Shown: piece after piece, positions 22,778-33,500 of the stretch | Layout: every line of letters starts with the position of its first letter | Position numbering within the stretch: the first letter of the stretch is position 1 | Origin: Streptacidiphilus carbonis | GTDB taxonomy: Bacteria > Actinomycetota > Actinomycetes > Streptomycetales > Streptomycetaceae | Direction: 5' to 3' | NCBI RefSeq assembly: GCF_000787775.1 | Contig: NZ_BBPM01000052.1 | Location: 1 to 53,630 of the forward strand | Length of the DNA: 53,630 nucleotides | Program-made: the position numbers and the translations under genes | Notes under the pieces: model-generated | Told to the model about the DNA's origin: nothing | The model's database searches: none | What the model saw: the letters and a program-made list of their open reading frames with translations, nothing else

Positions 22778-23640
22778 GATGCCAACTTTCGGTAGTCGTA
22801 GAATCCTTCGCCGGTCTTCCGGCCGAACTTGCCCGCGTCCACCAGGTCCAGCAGGTGGTCGCAGGGCCGGCACGCGGTGTCGCCGGTCCGTTCGTAGAGC
22901 ACGTTGAGGGAGTCGACCAGGTTGTCCAGGCCGATCAGGTCGGCCGTCCGCAGCGGCCCGGTCGCATGGCCGAGGCAGCCTTCCAGCAGGCCGTCGACCA
23001 CCTCGACCGGGGCGACGCCGTCCTGGACCAGCCTGGCCGCGCTGTTGATCAGCGGGTGAAGCAGCTGATTGATCACAAATCCGGGGGCGTCGTTCACCAC
23101 CAGGCCGGTGCGGCCCAGGGTCTCCAGCAGATGGTTGACGGCCGTCATGGTGGCGTCGCTGGTGCGCGGACCGCGGATCACCTCGACCATGGTGATCATG
23201 TAGGCGGGGTTCATGAAGTGCACGCCGACCAGTTCCTCGGCACGGGCCGCCGCAGACGCCAACTCGTCGATCGGGATGCACGAGGTGTTGGAGATCAGCA
23301 GGGTCCCGGGCCGGACGATCCGGGAGACCTCGCCGATCACCTCGGCCTTGGTGTCCGCGATCTCGGTGACGGCCTCGATCACGGTCGTGGCGTCGGCCGT
23401 GTCCGCCGTCGACAGGCTGGTGAGCAGCTTCGCGGGCGTGCGGTCGGCCGGCAGTCTGCCCATCAGCTGGGCGTGCCGCAGCTTGAAGGCGATCGTCTCC
23501 TCCGCCTGGGCCAGCAGCTCCTCGCTGACGTCGACCAGGACGACGGGGACGCCGTGGCCGATCGCCAGGGCGGCGATGTTCGTGCCCATCACCCCGCCGC
23601 CCACGACGGCCAGGCGGTGATCGCTCGGATCGGTGCTCAT
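22774..23640 (-). CDS. fkbK: FkbK-like 3-hydroxyacyl-CoA dehydrogenase for extender-unit synthesis
   Basis: This 288-residue NAD-dependent dehydrogenase has the usual 3-hydroxybutyryl-CoA dehydrogenase length. The N-terminal Rossmann motif is VVGGGVMG (Gly14, Gly16, Gly19). The catalytic pair is His141 in VHFMNPA and Glu153, followed by the conserved NDAPGFVINQL. In the methoxymalonyl-ACP pathway this enzyme oxidises the primary hydroxyl of glyceryl-ACP before the acyl-CoA dehydrogenase acts. AAGGAG lies 7 nt before the ATG at 23640. It starts 28 bp after the PKS 3 stop and heads the tightly overlapping K-J-I set. An O-methyltransferase (FkbG type) that would normally complete the set is absent here. 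Confidence 0.92.
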   Translation of the reverse strand: MSTDPSDHRLAVVGGGVMGTNIAALAIGHGVPVVLVDVSEELLAQAEETIAFKLRHAQLMGRLPADRTPAKLLTSLSTADTADATTVIEAVTEIADTKAEVIGEVSRIVRPGTLLISNTSCIPIDELASAAARAEELVGVHFMNPAYMITMVEVIRGPRTSDATMTAVNHLLETLGRTGLVVNDAPGFVINQLLHPLINSAARLVQDGVAPVEVVDGLLEGCLGHATGPLRTADLIGLDNLVDSLNVLYERTGDTACRPCDHLLDLVDAGKFGRKTGEGFYDYRKLAS

Positions 23641-23647
23641 GCTTCGA

Positions 23648-23653
23648 CTCCTT
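23648..23653 (-). promoter_or_regulatory. Ribosome binding site of the fkbK-like gene
   Basis: AAGGAG on the minus strand, 7 nt before the ATG at 23640, in the 28-bp gap after the PKS 3 stop. Confidence 0.7.
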
Positions 23654-23668
23654 GAGGACGGTTGCGGT

Positions 23669-26600
23669 TCACAGCTCGGTCAGCCACTGGTCGATCGCGG
23701 CCGCGGTGGTGTCCACGTGCTCGCCCAGCATCGAGAAGTGGTCTCCGGGCACCTCGGCGGCCGTGGAGCGGCTGGAGAAGACCCAGGACGACATCTGGGC
23801 GGTGGGTTCCAGCGCCCCCGGGATCGGGTCGGTGGCCCAGAGCTGCAGCGTCGGGACGGCCGACTCGCCGATCTCCTGCCAGTCGAACAGGAAGTAGTGC
23901 GCCATCGCGGTCAGCCAGGCGTCGTCGTCGATGTCATGGGAGTTGTGGTCGAGAGCCACGTCGAGGAAGCCGGACCAGTGGAAGCCGGCGAGTCCCTTCT
24001 TCGGTGGCGGGAAGGTGTCGAGGAGGACCAGAGCGGCCGGAGGCCGGCCGGTGTCCTCCAGGTGCCGGGCGAGAGCGTGGGCCACCAGTCCGCCGCTGGA
24101 ATGCCCCAGCAGGACGAGGGGGACCTGCCCCTGGGACCGGCCCAGGATGTCGGCGTGCACCCGGACGAGGTCCGCCAGGCTCGCGGGGAGGGGCTCCCCT
24201 TGCCGGAATCCGGGCTCGGAGAGCACCGACACCGGTCGGATGCCCTGGAACCGCCCTGCCAGCCGGCCGTACTCCTGGGGGCCGGAACGGCCGAAGAACG
24301 AGGGCAGGCAGACCATCCCGGACGGCGCCGGCCCCCGCGAGACCGCCATCGGTCGCGGGAGGCCGGCGAGGTCCCCCGCGTCCGAGAACATCGGCCGGAA
24401 CGTCGCGAGCCGGGTGATCAGCGCCATGGCCTCCTCCGCCCGGCCCGCCACGGCCGCCTGGCGGTACAGGACGCCCAGCGGCAGCCCCGAGACGGCGTCG
24501 TCCCCGCGGCCGGTTCCGGGCTCGGAGGAGAGGACGTAGCGGTACTCGTCGGGCCGGTCGACGCCGGCCGGCTCGAACCTCCGGAGCAGGTGCCCGGCCA
24601 GCGCGGTGACCGTCGGGTAGTCGAACACCACCGTGCTCGCCAGGCGCACCCCGCCAGCCGCGCCGAGCCGGTTGCGCAGTTCCACGGCGGTCAGCGAGTC
24701 GAACCCGAGTTCGCTGAACGAGCGCAGCGGGTCCACCCGTTCGGCCGAACCGAATCCGAGGACGGTGGCCACCTCGGCGCGCACATGGTCGATCACCAGC
24801 TCGGCGCGCCGCTCCGGCGGCAGCGCACGCAGCCGCTCGGCCAGCGCGGCGCCGGACACGGCCCCGGCGGCGATGCGGCGGGCCGGTCGCACCACGCCTG
24901 CCAGCATCGGCGGCACATCGACGGCGGACCCCGGCGGGGCGGTCAGCAAGGGGACGAGCAGGGCCGCGCCGTCCCGTAGCGCGGCGTCCAGCGCGGCCTT
25001 GCCGGTGTCCTCGGTGAACGGCACCACCCCGCCACGGCGCATCCGGCTGATGTCGGCCGCGGAGAGCCCACTGGTCATGCCGAAGCTGGTGCTCCACGGC
25101 CCCCAGGCCAGCGAGGTGCCCGGCCGGCCGGCCGCACGCCGCCGCTGGATCAGCGCGTCCAGCGCGGTGTTGGCGGCGGCGTAGTTGCCCTGCCCGGCGC
25201 TGCCCACTGTGCCGGAGATGGAGGAGAACACGATGAAGTGGCTCAGGTCCTGACCACGGGTCAGCTCGTCCAGCAGTTCGGCGCCGTGCAGCTTCGGCGC
25301 GAGCACCCGGTCCAGGCGCTCCGGAGTGAGCCCCTCGATGGTCGAGTCGTCCAGCACCCCGGCAGTGTGGATCACCGCGCCCAACTCGCCGGCCTCGTCG
25401 ACGACCCGGGCGAGCGCCTCCCGGTCGGTCACGTCACAGGCCGCGATCCGCACCACGGCGCCGGCCTCCTCCAGCTGCCGCTGCAGCTCGGGCGCCGCAC
25501 CCGAGCGGCTCAGCAGCACCAGCTCGCGCACTCCGTGCGCGGCCACCAGGTGCCGGGCCACCAACGAACCCAGCCCACCGGTCCCCCCGGTGATCAGCAC
25601 CCGGCCGCTGACGGGCCGGGGCAGCCGCAGGACCACCCTGCCCGCCTGCGGGGCGTCCCGCAGGAAGCGGTACGCGTCCCGCACCCGCCCGGCCTCGAAC
25701 ACCGTCACCGGCACCGGGGCGACCGCCCCCGACCGGAACAGCTCCATGAGCTCGCCGAGCATGTCCCCGGTCCGCTCCGGGTCTGCTTCGACCACGTCGG
25801 ACCCGGCGTGCCGCGCCGACTGCGCCGCGGTCAGGACCGCGAGCGGCACTGACGCCGCGTCAGTGAACGACCAGCCCTCCGGAACAGCTGCCAGCAGTCG
25901 CGCGTCGGCCACCGCCGACGAGCCCAGCGCAGCCGGGAACATTCCCAACACCCGTTCCCCGAGCGCGAATCCTTCGACTCCGGGACCCACCTCGGTGACC
26001 ACGCCGGCGCCTTCCCGCCCCAGCGGCGCGGGCTCGTCCCGATCCGCGTCCGGCGCGCCGCGCACATCCCGTACGTCCATCCCGGCGGCCCGGACCTCGA
26101 TGCGCACCTGCCCGGCGGCCAGGGGCCCCGGCCGCTCGGCGGGCAGCAGCCGGACGTCCTGCACCGATCCGGGGCCCCCGTAGCAGGCCCGCCACTCCCC
26201 CTCCGGGACGACGAAATCGGCGGAGAGCCGGGCCAGCGCCGGCGTCCAGCACCGGCCGCCGCGCAGCGCCAGCTGCGGCACACCGGCCGCCACCGCCGTC
26301 GGCCACACCGGCAGGGACGCCTCGTCGCAGTCGACCAGGGTGACCCGCCCCGGGTGCTCCGAGGCGAGGGTCCGCACCAGGCCCCACACCGCGGCGCCGG
26401 CCACGTCCACCGGGGCCGGACCACCGACGCGGGCGCCGTCGTCCGGCAGCACCGCGTCCCGGGTGACCACCACCAAATGGGTCGAGGCGAGCGACGCGTC
26501 GGCCAGCCACCGCTGCAGCTCACCCAGCACCCGCGCCAGCTGTTCCCCCGGCTCGCCGCCGGCCACGGTCAGCACCGCGAACGCGGGCGTCCCACCCGGC

Positions 26601-29600
26601 GGCGGCGCCGGCACCGTCAGTCCGAACGCGTCCGCGCCGAGCAGCACCCCGGTTGCCCGCGCGACCGCCTCGGCGGCCTCGGGCAGCTCCAGGGGGGTCC
26701 AGTCCAGCTCCAGCAGCGCACCGGAGCGGCCGACCGCCGCCGGGGCGAGCTGGTCCCGGTCGATCTCCCGGACGGTGACCCGCACGGCGGTGAGCACCGG
26801 GTTCCCGGCGGTGTCCACCACGGTCAGCCCGATCCCGCCGTCCAGGCCGCCCTCGCCCAGGCGGAGCCGGGCGCGGATCCGCCGGGCGCCGGTGGCCGCC
26901 AACCGGACGCCCTCCCACGCGAACGGCACCCGGCTGCCGCCCTGGGCGAGCAGGCCGATGCTCTGCAGCACCACGTCGAGCAGCGCCGGGTGCATCCCGA
27001 AGTCCTCGGCCGCGCCCGCCTCCTGGGGCAGCTCGGCCTCGACGAACACCTCACCGCGGTCCGGCGCTCCGCGCCAGGCGGCGACCAGGCCGCGGAAGGC
27101 CGGGCCGTAGTCGAAGCCGCCGAGGGCGAAGCCCTCGTAGAAGCCGGTGACGTCGATCGGCTCGGCGCCGGGCGGCGGCCATGCGGCGGCCCACTCCGTC
27201 GCGGCGGGCTCGGTGTCAGCGGAGGACACGGTGTCGCTGAGGACGCCGACGGCATGCTGAGTCCACTCGTCCGGACCGGCGTCCTCGGGGCTGGAGTGGA
27301 TCCGCACCTCCCGGTCCCGGACCTCGACCTGGATGCGGATCCCGCCGCGCTCGGGCAGGAGCAGCGGGGCGGCCAGGGTCAGTTCCTCCAGCGCGTCGCA
27401 GCCGACCAGTTCGCCGGCCCGCAGCGCCAGTTCGACGAACCCGGTGCCGGGGAACAGCACCGCGCCGAGCACCGCATGGTCGGACAGCCACGGCTGGGTG
27501 TCCCGGGCCAGCCGCCCGGACAGCACCCACCCGCCGTCCGCCAGGCCCACCACCGCACCCAGCAGCGGATGGTCGGCGCGGGCCAGCCCGGCCGCGGACA
27601 CATCGCCCACCCGCACGGTCGGGGCGGACGGCCAGTACCGCTCGCGCTGGAAGGCGTAGCAGGGCAGCTCCACCCGCCGCGGTTCGAGCCCGGTGAACGT
27701 CTCCGCCCAGTCGACGTCCACCCCGGACACCCACAGCCGTGCGGCCCCGGCCAGCACGGCGCGTACCTCGTCCTCGTCCCGGCCCAGCGGTGCCACGGTG
27801 ACCGTCCGGTCGCCGGCGATCCCGGTCACCGCGCCGGAGAGCGCCGCTCCCGGCCCCACCTCCGCGATCGCGTCCATCCCGGCGTCGAGCAACGCGGTCA
27901 CCCCGTCGGCGAACCGGACCGCCTCCCGCACCTGCCGCACCCAGTACTCCGGATCGGTCAACTCCTCGGTGCGGGCGAGCCGTCCGGTCAGCGTCGAGAC
28001 CACGGGCAGCACCGGCCGGGCGTAGCTCAGTCGGCGCGCCACCGCGCCGAACTCCGTCAGCATCGGTTCCATCAGCGCCGAGTGGAACGCCCGGCTGACC
28101 CGCAACCGGCTGGTCCTGCCGGTCCAGGCGTCGGCGACCGCGAGCACCTCGGCCTCGGCCCCGGAGACCACCACCGCATCCGGGCCGTTCACCGCCGCGA
28201 TCGACACGCCCTCGCTCAGAACTGCCCGGACCGCAGCCTCGGAGCCGTCCAGGGCGACCATCGCGCCGCCTTCGGGCAGCGCCCCCATCAACCGGGCCCG
28301 CGCCGCCACCGACCGGCAGGCGTCCTGCAGCGACCACACCCCGGCCAGATAGGCGGCGGTCAGCTCGCCGACGGAGTGGCCGGCCAGCATCTGCGGGCGG
28401 ACCCCCCAGGACTCCAGCAGCCGGTACTGGGCCACCTCGAAGGCGAACAGCGCGGGCTGGGCGAACTCGGTCCGGTGCACCCGCTCGTCGGCCAGGGCCT
28501 CCCGCAGTTCCGGGCCGAATTCCGCGAGCACCTCGTCGAAGGCCGCCGCGAACACCGGGAACCGGGCGGCCAGCGCACGCCCCATCCCCGGGCGTTGCGC
28601 CCCCTGGCCGGAGAACACCGCCGCGACCCGTCGCTCGCCGCCGGCCCGACCGCGCAGCGGCGCGGCCCCGAGCAGTTCCGCCCGCGACCCGCCCACCACC
28701 ACGGCGCGTTCGGCCAGCGGCGCCCGGGTGGTGGCCAGCGACCAGCCGACGTCGACGGGATCCCGGTCCACCCCGGACAGCCGGGCCAGGTTCTCGGTGA
28801 CTGCGGCGGGCTCGGCACCGGACACGACCCAGGGCACCGGCAGGTCGGACTGTCGCGCCGGGAGCGGATCCGCCTCGGCCTCGGGCGCCTGCTCCACGAT
28901 CACATGCGCGTTGGTCCCGCTGATCCCGAACGCGGACACCGCGGCGCGGCGGGGCCGGCCGGTCTCCGGCCACGGCCGGTGCTCGGTGGCCAGTTCCACC
29001 GCACCGGCCGACCAGTCCACGTGCGGGGTGCGCCGCTCGGCGTGCAGGGTGCGCGGGATCTCGCCGTGGCGCAGCGCCTCGATCATCTTGAGCACACCGG
29101 CCACGCCGGCGGCGGCCTGGGTGTGTCCGATGTTCGACTTGACCGAACCGAGGCGGACCGGCTCGGCGCGGTCGCCGCTGTAGCCGGCCAGCAGTGCCTG
29201 GGCCTCGATCGGGTCGCCCAGTGCGGTGCCGGTGCCGTGCGCCTCCACCACGTCGACGTCCGCAGCCCGCAGCCCGGCGTCGGCCAGCGCCCGGGCGATC
29301 ACCCGCTGCTGGGAGGGGCCGTTGGGCGCGGTCAGTCCGTTGGACGCGCCGTCGGAGTTCACTGCGGTGCCGCGCACCACGGCCAGTACCCGGTGCCCGA
29401 GGCGTTGTGCGTCCGACAGCCGTTCGACCACCAGTACTCCGGCGCCCTCGCCCCAGCCGGTGCCGTCCGCCTCCTCGGCGAACGCCTTGCAGCGGCCGTC
29501 GGAGGCGAGTCCGCCCTGCCGCTGGAACTCCACGAACGCGCCCGGGGTGGACATCACGGTGACTCCGCCGACCAGCGCGAGCGAGCACTCGCCGGCGCGC

Positions 29601-30241
29601 AGTGCACGCGCCGCCAGGTGCAGCGCGACCAGCGATGAGGAGCACGCGGTGTCCACCGACACGGCCGGCCCCTCCAGGCCGAGTACGTAGGACACCCGGC
29701 CGGACAGCACCGAGGCGATGTTCCCGGTGGCGGCATGGCCCTCGGTGTCGGCGGCGTCGGTCGCCGCGCCGAGCAGCACCGGGTAGTCCTGGCCGTTCGT
29801 GCCCAGGTAGACGGCGGTGTCCGAACCGTGCAGCCGGGAGACGTCGAGGCCGGCGTGCTCCAGCGCTTCGTAGCAGCACTCCAGCGCCAGCCGCTGCTGC
29901 GGGTCCATCGCGAAGGCCTCGCGCGGCGAGATCCCGAAGAAGCCGGGGTCGAAACCGGCGGCGTCGTCCAGAAAGCCGCCCACCGGCAGCGGTCCCCACG
30001 CGGAGTACCCCTCCAGGTCCCAGCCCCGGTCAGCGGGGAAGTCGGTCATCGCGTCGACCCCGCCGGCCACCAGCTCCCACAGCGCGGCCGAGGAGTCCAC
30101 GCCGCCCGGGAACCGGCAGGCCGTGCCGACGACGGCGATCGGCTCGCGCGCCTCGGCGCGCAGGTGGTCGAGCCGTTGCCGGGTGTCCTGAAGCTCGGCG
30201 GTGACCTTCTTCAGGTAGCCGAGCATCTTGTCGTCGGTCAT
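23669..30241 (-). CDS. PKS 3: terminal polyketide synthase module F, KS-AT-DH-ER(remnant)-KR-ACP-TE
   Basis: This 2190-residue subunit adds the last unit and releases the product. Residues 1-32 are a docking coiled coil ([13 protein letters not shown]). The KS has Cys200 in DTACSSS. The AT has Ser623 in GHSVG, but the usual HAFH reads RAFH (Arg717, catalytic His720 kept). The DH has His922 in an intact HxxxGxxxxP. The ER lacks its nucleotide-binding core. The KR has [11 protein letters not shown] and the Ser/Tyr pair. The ACP serine is 1849 (LGFDSL). The thioesterase ends the protein with Ser2048 (GHSSGG), Asp2075 and His2168 (GDHFS). The output should be an alpha,beta-unsaturated ester or lactone. 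The ATG at 30241 is backed by GAGGAGG 5 nt upstream, and the frame further upstream to 30523 overlaps PKS 2 and is rejected. It follows PKS 2 by 40 bp. Confidence 0.95.
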   Translation of the reverse strand: MTDDKMLGYLKKVTAELQDTRQRLDHLRAEAREPIAVVGTACRFPGGVDSSAALWELVAGGVDAMTDFPADRGWDLEGYSAWGPLPVGGFLDDAAGFDPGFFGISPREAFAMDPQQRLALECCYEALEHAGLDVSRLHGSDTAVYLGTNGQDYPVLLGAATDAADTEGHAATGNIASVLSGRVSYVLGLEGPAVSVDTACSSSLVALHLAARALRAGECSLALVGGVTVMSTPGAFVEFQRQGGLASDGRCKAFAEEADGTGWGEGAGVLVVERLSDAQRLGHRVLAVVRGTAVNSDGASNGLTAPNGPSQQRVIARALADAGLRAADVDVVEAHGTGTALGDPIEAQALLAGYSGDRAEPVRLGSVKSNIGHTQAAAGVAGVLKMIEALRHGEIPRTLHAERRTPHVDWSAGAVELATEHRPWPETGRPRRAAVSAFGISGTNAHVIVEQAPEAEADPLPARQSDLPVPWVVSGAEPAAVTENLARLSGVDRDPVDVGWSLATTRAPLAERAVVVGGSRAELLGAAPLRGRAGGERRVAAVFSGQGAQRPGMGRALAARFPVFAAAFDEVLAEFGPELREALADERVHRTEFAQPALFAFEVAQYRLLESWGVRPQMLAGHSVGELTAAYLAGVWSLQDACRSVAARARLMGALPEGGAMVALDGSEAAVRAVLSEGVSIAAVNGPDAVVVSGAEAEVLAVADAWTGRTSRLRVSRAFHSALMEPMLTEFGAVARRLSYARPVLPVVSTLTGRLARTEELTDPEYWVRQVREAVRFADGVTALLDAGMDAIAEVGPGAALSGAVTGIAGDRTVTVAPLGRDEDEVRAVLAGAARLWVSGVDVDWAETFTGLEPRRVELPCYAFQRERYWPSAPTVRVGDVSAAGLARADHPLLGAVVGLADGGWVLSGRLARDTQPWLSDHAVLGAVLFPGTGFVELALRAGELVGCDALEELTLAAPLLLPERGGIRIQVEVRDREVRIHSSPEDAGPDEWTQHAVGVLSDTVSSADTEPAATEWAAAWPPPGAEPIDVTGFYEGFALGGFDYGPAFRGLVAAWRGAPDRGEVFVEAELPQEAGAAEDFGMHPALLDVVLQSIGLLAQGGSRVPFAWEGVRLAATGARRIRARLRLGEGGLDGGIGLTVVDTAGNPVLTAVRVTVREIDRDQLAPAAVGRSGALLELDWTPLELPEAAEAVARATGVLLGADAFGLTVPAPPPGGTPAFAVLTVAGGEPGEQLARVLGELQRWLADASLASTHLVVVTRDAVLPDDGARVGGPAPVDVAGAAVWGLVRTLASEHPGRVTLVDCDEASLPVWPTAVAAGVPQLALRGGRCWTPALARLSADFVVPEGEWRACYGGPGSVQDVRLLPAERPGPLAAGQVRIEVRAAGMDVRDVRGAPDADRDEPAPLGREGAGVVTEVGPGVEGFALGERVLGMFPAALGSSAVADARLLAAVPEGWSFTDAASVPLAVLTAAQSARHAGSDVVEADPERTGDMLGELMELFRSGAVAPVPVTVFEAGRVRDAYRFLRDAPQAGRVVLRLPRPVSGRVLITGGTGGLGSLVARHLVAAHGVRELVLLSRSGAAPELQRQLEEAGAVVRIAACDVTDREALARVVDEAGELGAVIHTAGVLDDSTIEGLTPERLDRVLAPKLHGAELLDELTRGQDLSHFIVFSSISGTVGSAGQGNYAAANTALDALIQRRRAAGRPGTSLAWGPWSTSFGMTSGLSAADISRMRRGGVVPFTEDTGKAALDAALRDGAALLVPLLTAPPGSAVDVPPMLAGVVRPARRIAAGAVSGAALAERLRALPPERRAELVIDHVRAEVATVLGFGSAERVDPLRSFSELGFDSLTAVELRNRLGAAGGVRLASTVVFDYPTVTALAGHLLRRFEPAGVDRPDEYRYVLSSEPGTGRGDDAVSGLPLGVLYRQAAVAGRAEEAMALITRLATFRPMFSDAGDLAGLPRPMAVSRGPAPSGMVCLPSFFGRSGPQEYGRLAGRFQGIRPVSVLSEPGFRQGEPLPASLADLVRVHADILGRSQGQVPLVLLGHSSGGLVAHALARHLEDTGRPPAALVLLDTFPPPKKGLAGFHWSGFLDVALDHNSHDIDDDAWLTAMAHYFLFDWQEIGESAVPTLQLWATDPIPGALEPTAQMSSWVFSSRSTAAEVPGDHFSMLGEHVDTTAAAIDQWLTEL
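25625..26180 (-). other. Truncated, presumably inactive ER domain in terminal module F
   Basis: The start ([14 protein letters not shown]), middle ([30 protein letters not shown]) and end ([22 protein letters not shown]) of a medium-chain reductase fold are recognisable. Compared with the ERs of PKS 4, about 125 residues are missing after VLTA (near 25835) and before the segment matching [11 protein letters not shown] (near 25775). The missing part includes the AAGGVG NADPH-binding motif and the whole nucleotide-binding subdomain. The frame is kept open, so the rest of the module is still translated. Confidence 0.88.
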
Positions 30242-30520
30242 GAAGTCCTCCTCGGGCGCGGACGCCGGCGGGTGCCACCGGTCACAGACCCAGCTGTGTG
30301 TCGATGAAGTCGTAGAGTTCGTCCGCGCCGGCGTCGGCCAGCTCTGCGGCTGCGGTCCGGGTACCGGTCTCGGCGCCCCGGGAGAGGACGCCGCGCAGCT
30401 GGTCCAGCAGGTGGTCGCGTTCTTTGGATCCGGCGGCCAGTCGGTTGAGGTCGTTCTCGATGCGGTCGATGGACTCCGCGAGCAGGACGAACCGGTCGAC
30501 CGCCGGTGGAGCCAGCGCGG
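30146..30520 (-). other. Docking pair joining PKS 2 (C-terminus) to PKS 3 (N-terminus)
   Basis: PKS 2 ends after its ACP with a helical tail (about 30520-30282) closing with [14 protein letters not shown], a class 1a C-terminal docking end. PKS 3 opens with the partner coiled coil [18 protein letters not shown] (30241-30146). This places PKS 3 directly after PKS 2. The pair is of the same class as the PKS 4/PKS 5 pair. Confidence 0.8.
30247..30253 (-). promoter_or_regulatory. Ribosome binding site of PKS 3
   Basis: GAGGAGG on the minus strand, 5 nt before the ATG at 30241. This is the strongest such site in the window and fixes the PKS 3 start. Confidence 0.75.
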
Positions 30521-33500
30521 CACGCAGATGGGCGGCCAGCGCGGCGACAGTGGGATGGTCGTAGATCAACGTGGTGGGCAGCGCCAGCCCGGTGACGGCG
30601 GCGAGCGCGTTGCGGAACTCCACCGCGGTGAGCGAGTCGAAGCCCAGCTCCCGCAGCGGTGTCCGATCGCCGACCTGGTCGCCGTCCGAGTGGCCCAGCA
30701 CCCTGGCCACCTGGCCCCGGACCAGGGCGCGCAGCCTGCGCTCCTGTTCCTCAGCGGGCAGCCCGGCCAACTCGGCGAGCGCCTGTCCGGCCCCCGGCGG
30801 TTCCGGGACCGGCCCGTTGACCGGGACGAGCGCGTGGACGTCGGACAGTTCCCGCAGCAGCGGGACCTGCCGCACATCGCCCAGCGCCGCGGAGATCTGG
30901 ATCCAGTCGACGTCCATCACGGTCAGCGCGGTCTCGGCCTCCTCCATCGCCTGTCCCAGCACCTTCAGGGCTTGCAGGGGGTCCATGGCCCGCAGCAGCC
31001 CGCCGTCCAGCCGCTGCCTGACCGCCGCGCCGGACTCGGCCATGCCGCCGCCGGCCCACGGTCCCCAGGCCAGTGCGGTGGCGACCAGGCCACGTCCGCG
31101 CCGGTTCTCGGCCAGGGCGTCCAGGAAGGCGTTGGCCGCCGCGTAGTTGCCCTGCCCTCCGCCGCCCAGCGTCGCCGCTGCCGAGGAGAACAGCACGAAC
31201 GCCGACAGGTCCAGACCCGCCGTCAGTTCGTCCAGATGGACCGCCGCAGCGGCCTTGGGCGCCAGCACCCCGGTCAGCCGCTCCGGGGTCAGCCGGTCCA
31301 GCACCCCGTCGTCCAGGACCCCAGCGGTGTGCATGACCCCGGTCAGCGCCGGCCCCTGCGCGGCGATCCAGCCGAGCAGCCCGGCCACCTCGCCCCGGCG
31401 GGCCACATCGGCGGCCAGGACCGCCACCGCCGTCCCCGCCTCGGCCGATCGCGCGACCAGCCGGGCGACACCGGCGGCAGCGGGTCCGGAGCGGCTGGTC
31501 AGCACCGTCCGGGCGGTGCCGCGCTCGGCGAGCCAGTCGGCCAGCTTCCTGCCGATCGCTCCGGTACCCCCGGTGACCAGCACCGTTCCCCGGGAGAACC
31601 GCTGCTCCACGACCGTTTCGCTTGAACCGGCCGGACGGCGGGCGCGCACCAGCCGCCGGCCCAGGATCCCGGTGGGCCTGACGGCCACCTGGTCCTCGGC
31701 GCGCCCGGCCAGCACGCCGACCAACCGGGTGGCGGCCCGCTCGTCCAGGACCGCCGGCAGGTCCACCAGCCCGCCCCAGCGGTCCGGATGCTCCAGGCCC
31801 ACCACTCGTCCCAGACCCCACACCTGCGCCTGAACCGGACCGGCCGGCACCTCCTGGGCGCCCGCGGCCACCGCGCCCCGGGTCAGCAGCCACAGCGGGG
31901 CCGCGACACCGAGGTCGCCCAATGCCTGGACCAGGCCGGTCGAACCGGCCAACCCCACCGACACCTCGGGGAAGCCGGGCAGCGGGGACTCCTCCAGGGC
32001 CAGCAAGGACAGCACACCTGCGGGCGGGCCATCGGAAAGGGCGTCAGCGATCCGGGCCGCCAGCGCCTCGCGGGAGACGTCCGCGGCGTCGACCCGGACC
32101 ACGACGGGCCGGGCACCCTGATCGGTCATCACCCGGACCATGGCGCCGGCCTGGTCCCGCCCGGCCATACCGGTCAGCACCAGCCAGGTTCCGGTGAGCG
32201 CGGCCGGCTCCGGATCCCGGACCGGTACCCAGGAGACCCGGTACCGCCAGTCCGCGACCGCGGATTCCTCCCGGTCCCGACGCCGCCATGACGCCAGCAC
32301 CGGCAGCACCTCGCTGAACGGCTGCTCCCCGTCGACCTCCAGGGCGCCGGCCAGACCGGTGAGATCGCCGTGCTCGACGGCCGCCCAGAACTGCGCCTCC
32401 GCCTCCGTCCCGCCGCCCGTGTGACGCTGCCCGGCGGTCGCCGTCGTCGCGCCCTGCGGCCAGAACCGCTGGTGCTGGAACGCGTAGGTGGGCAGTTCGG
32501 TCCGGTTCCCCGGTGTCAGGACCGCCGACCAGTCCACCCGCACGCCCTGGACGTGCGCCCGGGCCAGCCCGGTCAGCGCCGCCTCGGCCGCCGGGAGGTC
32601 GGGGTTCAGCATCGGGATGAACCGCGCGCCCGGGTCGAGCACGGCCGCGCCCAGGGCCGACAGCGTCGCGTCCGGACCGATCTCGATGAACACCGAGACC
32701 CCCCGCGCGGCCATGGCAGTCACGGCGTCGGCGAACCGGACCGGCTGCCGGGCCTGAGCGGCCCAGTACCCGGCCTCCGGCTTCGCGACCAGTTCGCCGT
32801 GCAACGCCCCCACCCAGGGCACCTTCGGCACCGTGTACTCCAACTGCTCTGCGAGTCCGCCCAGTTCGTCCAGTACCGGATCCATCCGGGCCGAGTGGAA
32901 GGCATGGCTCACCCGCAGCCGGCGCACCCGTCGTCCCCGCTCCCGCCACATCTCCACGAACGCGTCGACGGCGGCGGCCTCACCCGAGACCACCACCGAC
33001 TCCGGGCCGTTCACCGCCGCGAGCGAAACCTCCGGCACCCCTTCCAGGACGGCGGCCAACTCGGCCTCGCCGGCCCCGATGGCGGCCATCGCCCCGCCCT
33101 CCGGCAGCCCCTGCATCAGCCGGGCCCGAACCGCCACCAGTCGGCAGGCGTCCTGCAGACTCAGCACCCCGGCCGCGTGGGCGGCAGCGATCTCGCCGAC
33201 CGAGTGACCGGCCACCAGATCCGGCACGATCCCGGCCGCCGCCAGCAGCGCGACCAGCCCGACCTCCACCGCGAACAGACCGGTCTGGGCGAACAGGGTC
33301 TGATCCGCGCGGTCCGCGTCCGCGTCGCTCGCGCCGAGGACGACGTCCCGGATCGGCTCTCCCAGCTCGGCCTCCAGCAGACCGGCCGCCTGGTCGAACG
33401 CCGCCGCGAAGACCGGCGACGCCGCATACAACTCACGTCCCATTCCCGCCCGTTGGGCACCCTGCCCGGCGAAGAGGAACCCGACCCGGCAGGGCCGGCC

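Noticed and set aside
22778-23281. Open frame extending the ACP gene upstream to 23281.
   Set aside because: It lies inside the 3-hydroxyacyl-CoA dehydrogenase gene in another frame; the ATGA overlap at 22777-22774 is the normal coupled start.
20165-23640. Tetronate (glyceryl-ACP) pathway as the role of the FkbH/ACP pair.
   Set aside because: Tetronate sets pair FkbH and ACP with a KAS III-like enzyme and acyltransferases; here a 3-hydroxyacyl-CoA and an acyl-CoA dehydrogenase are adjacent, as in malonyl-type extender synthesis.
30242-30523. N-terminal extension of PKS 3 upstream of 30241.
   Set aside because: It overlaps the PKS 2 docking tail and lacks recognisable sequence, whereas 30241 has a strong GAGGAGG site and a typical docking start.
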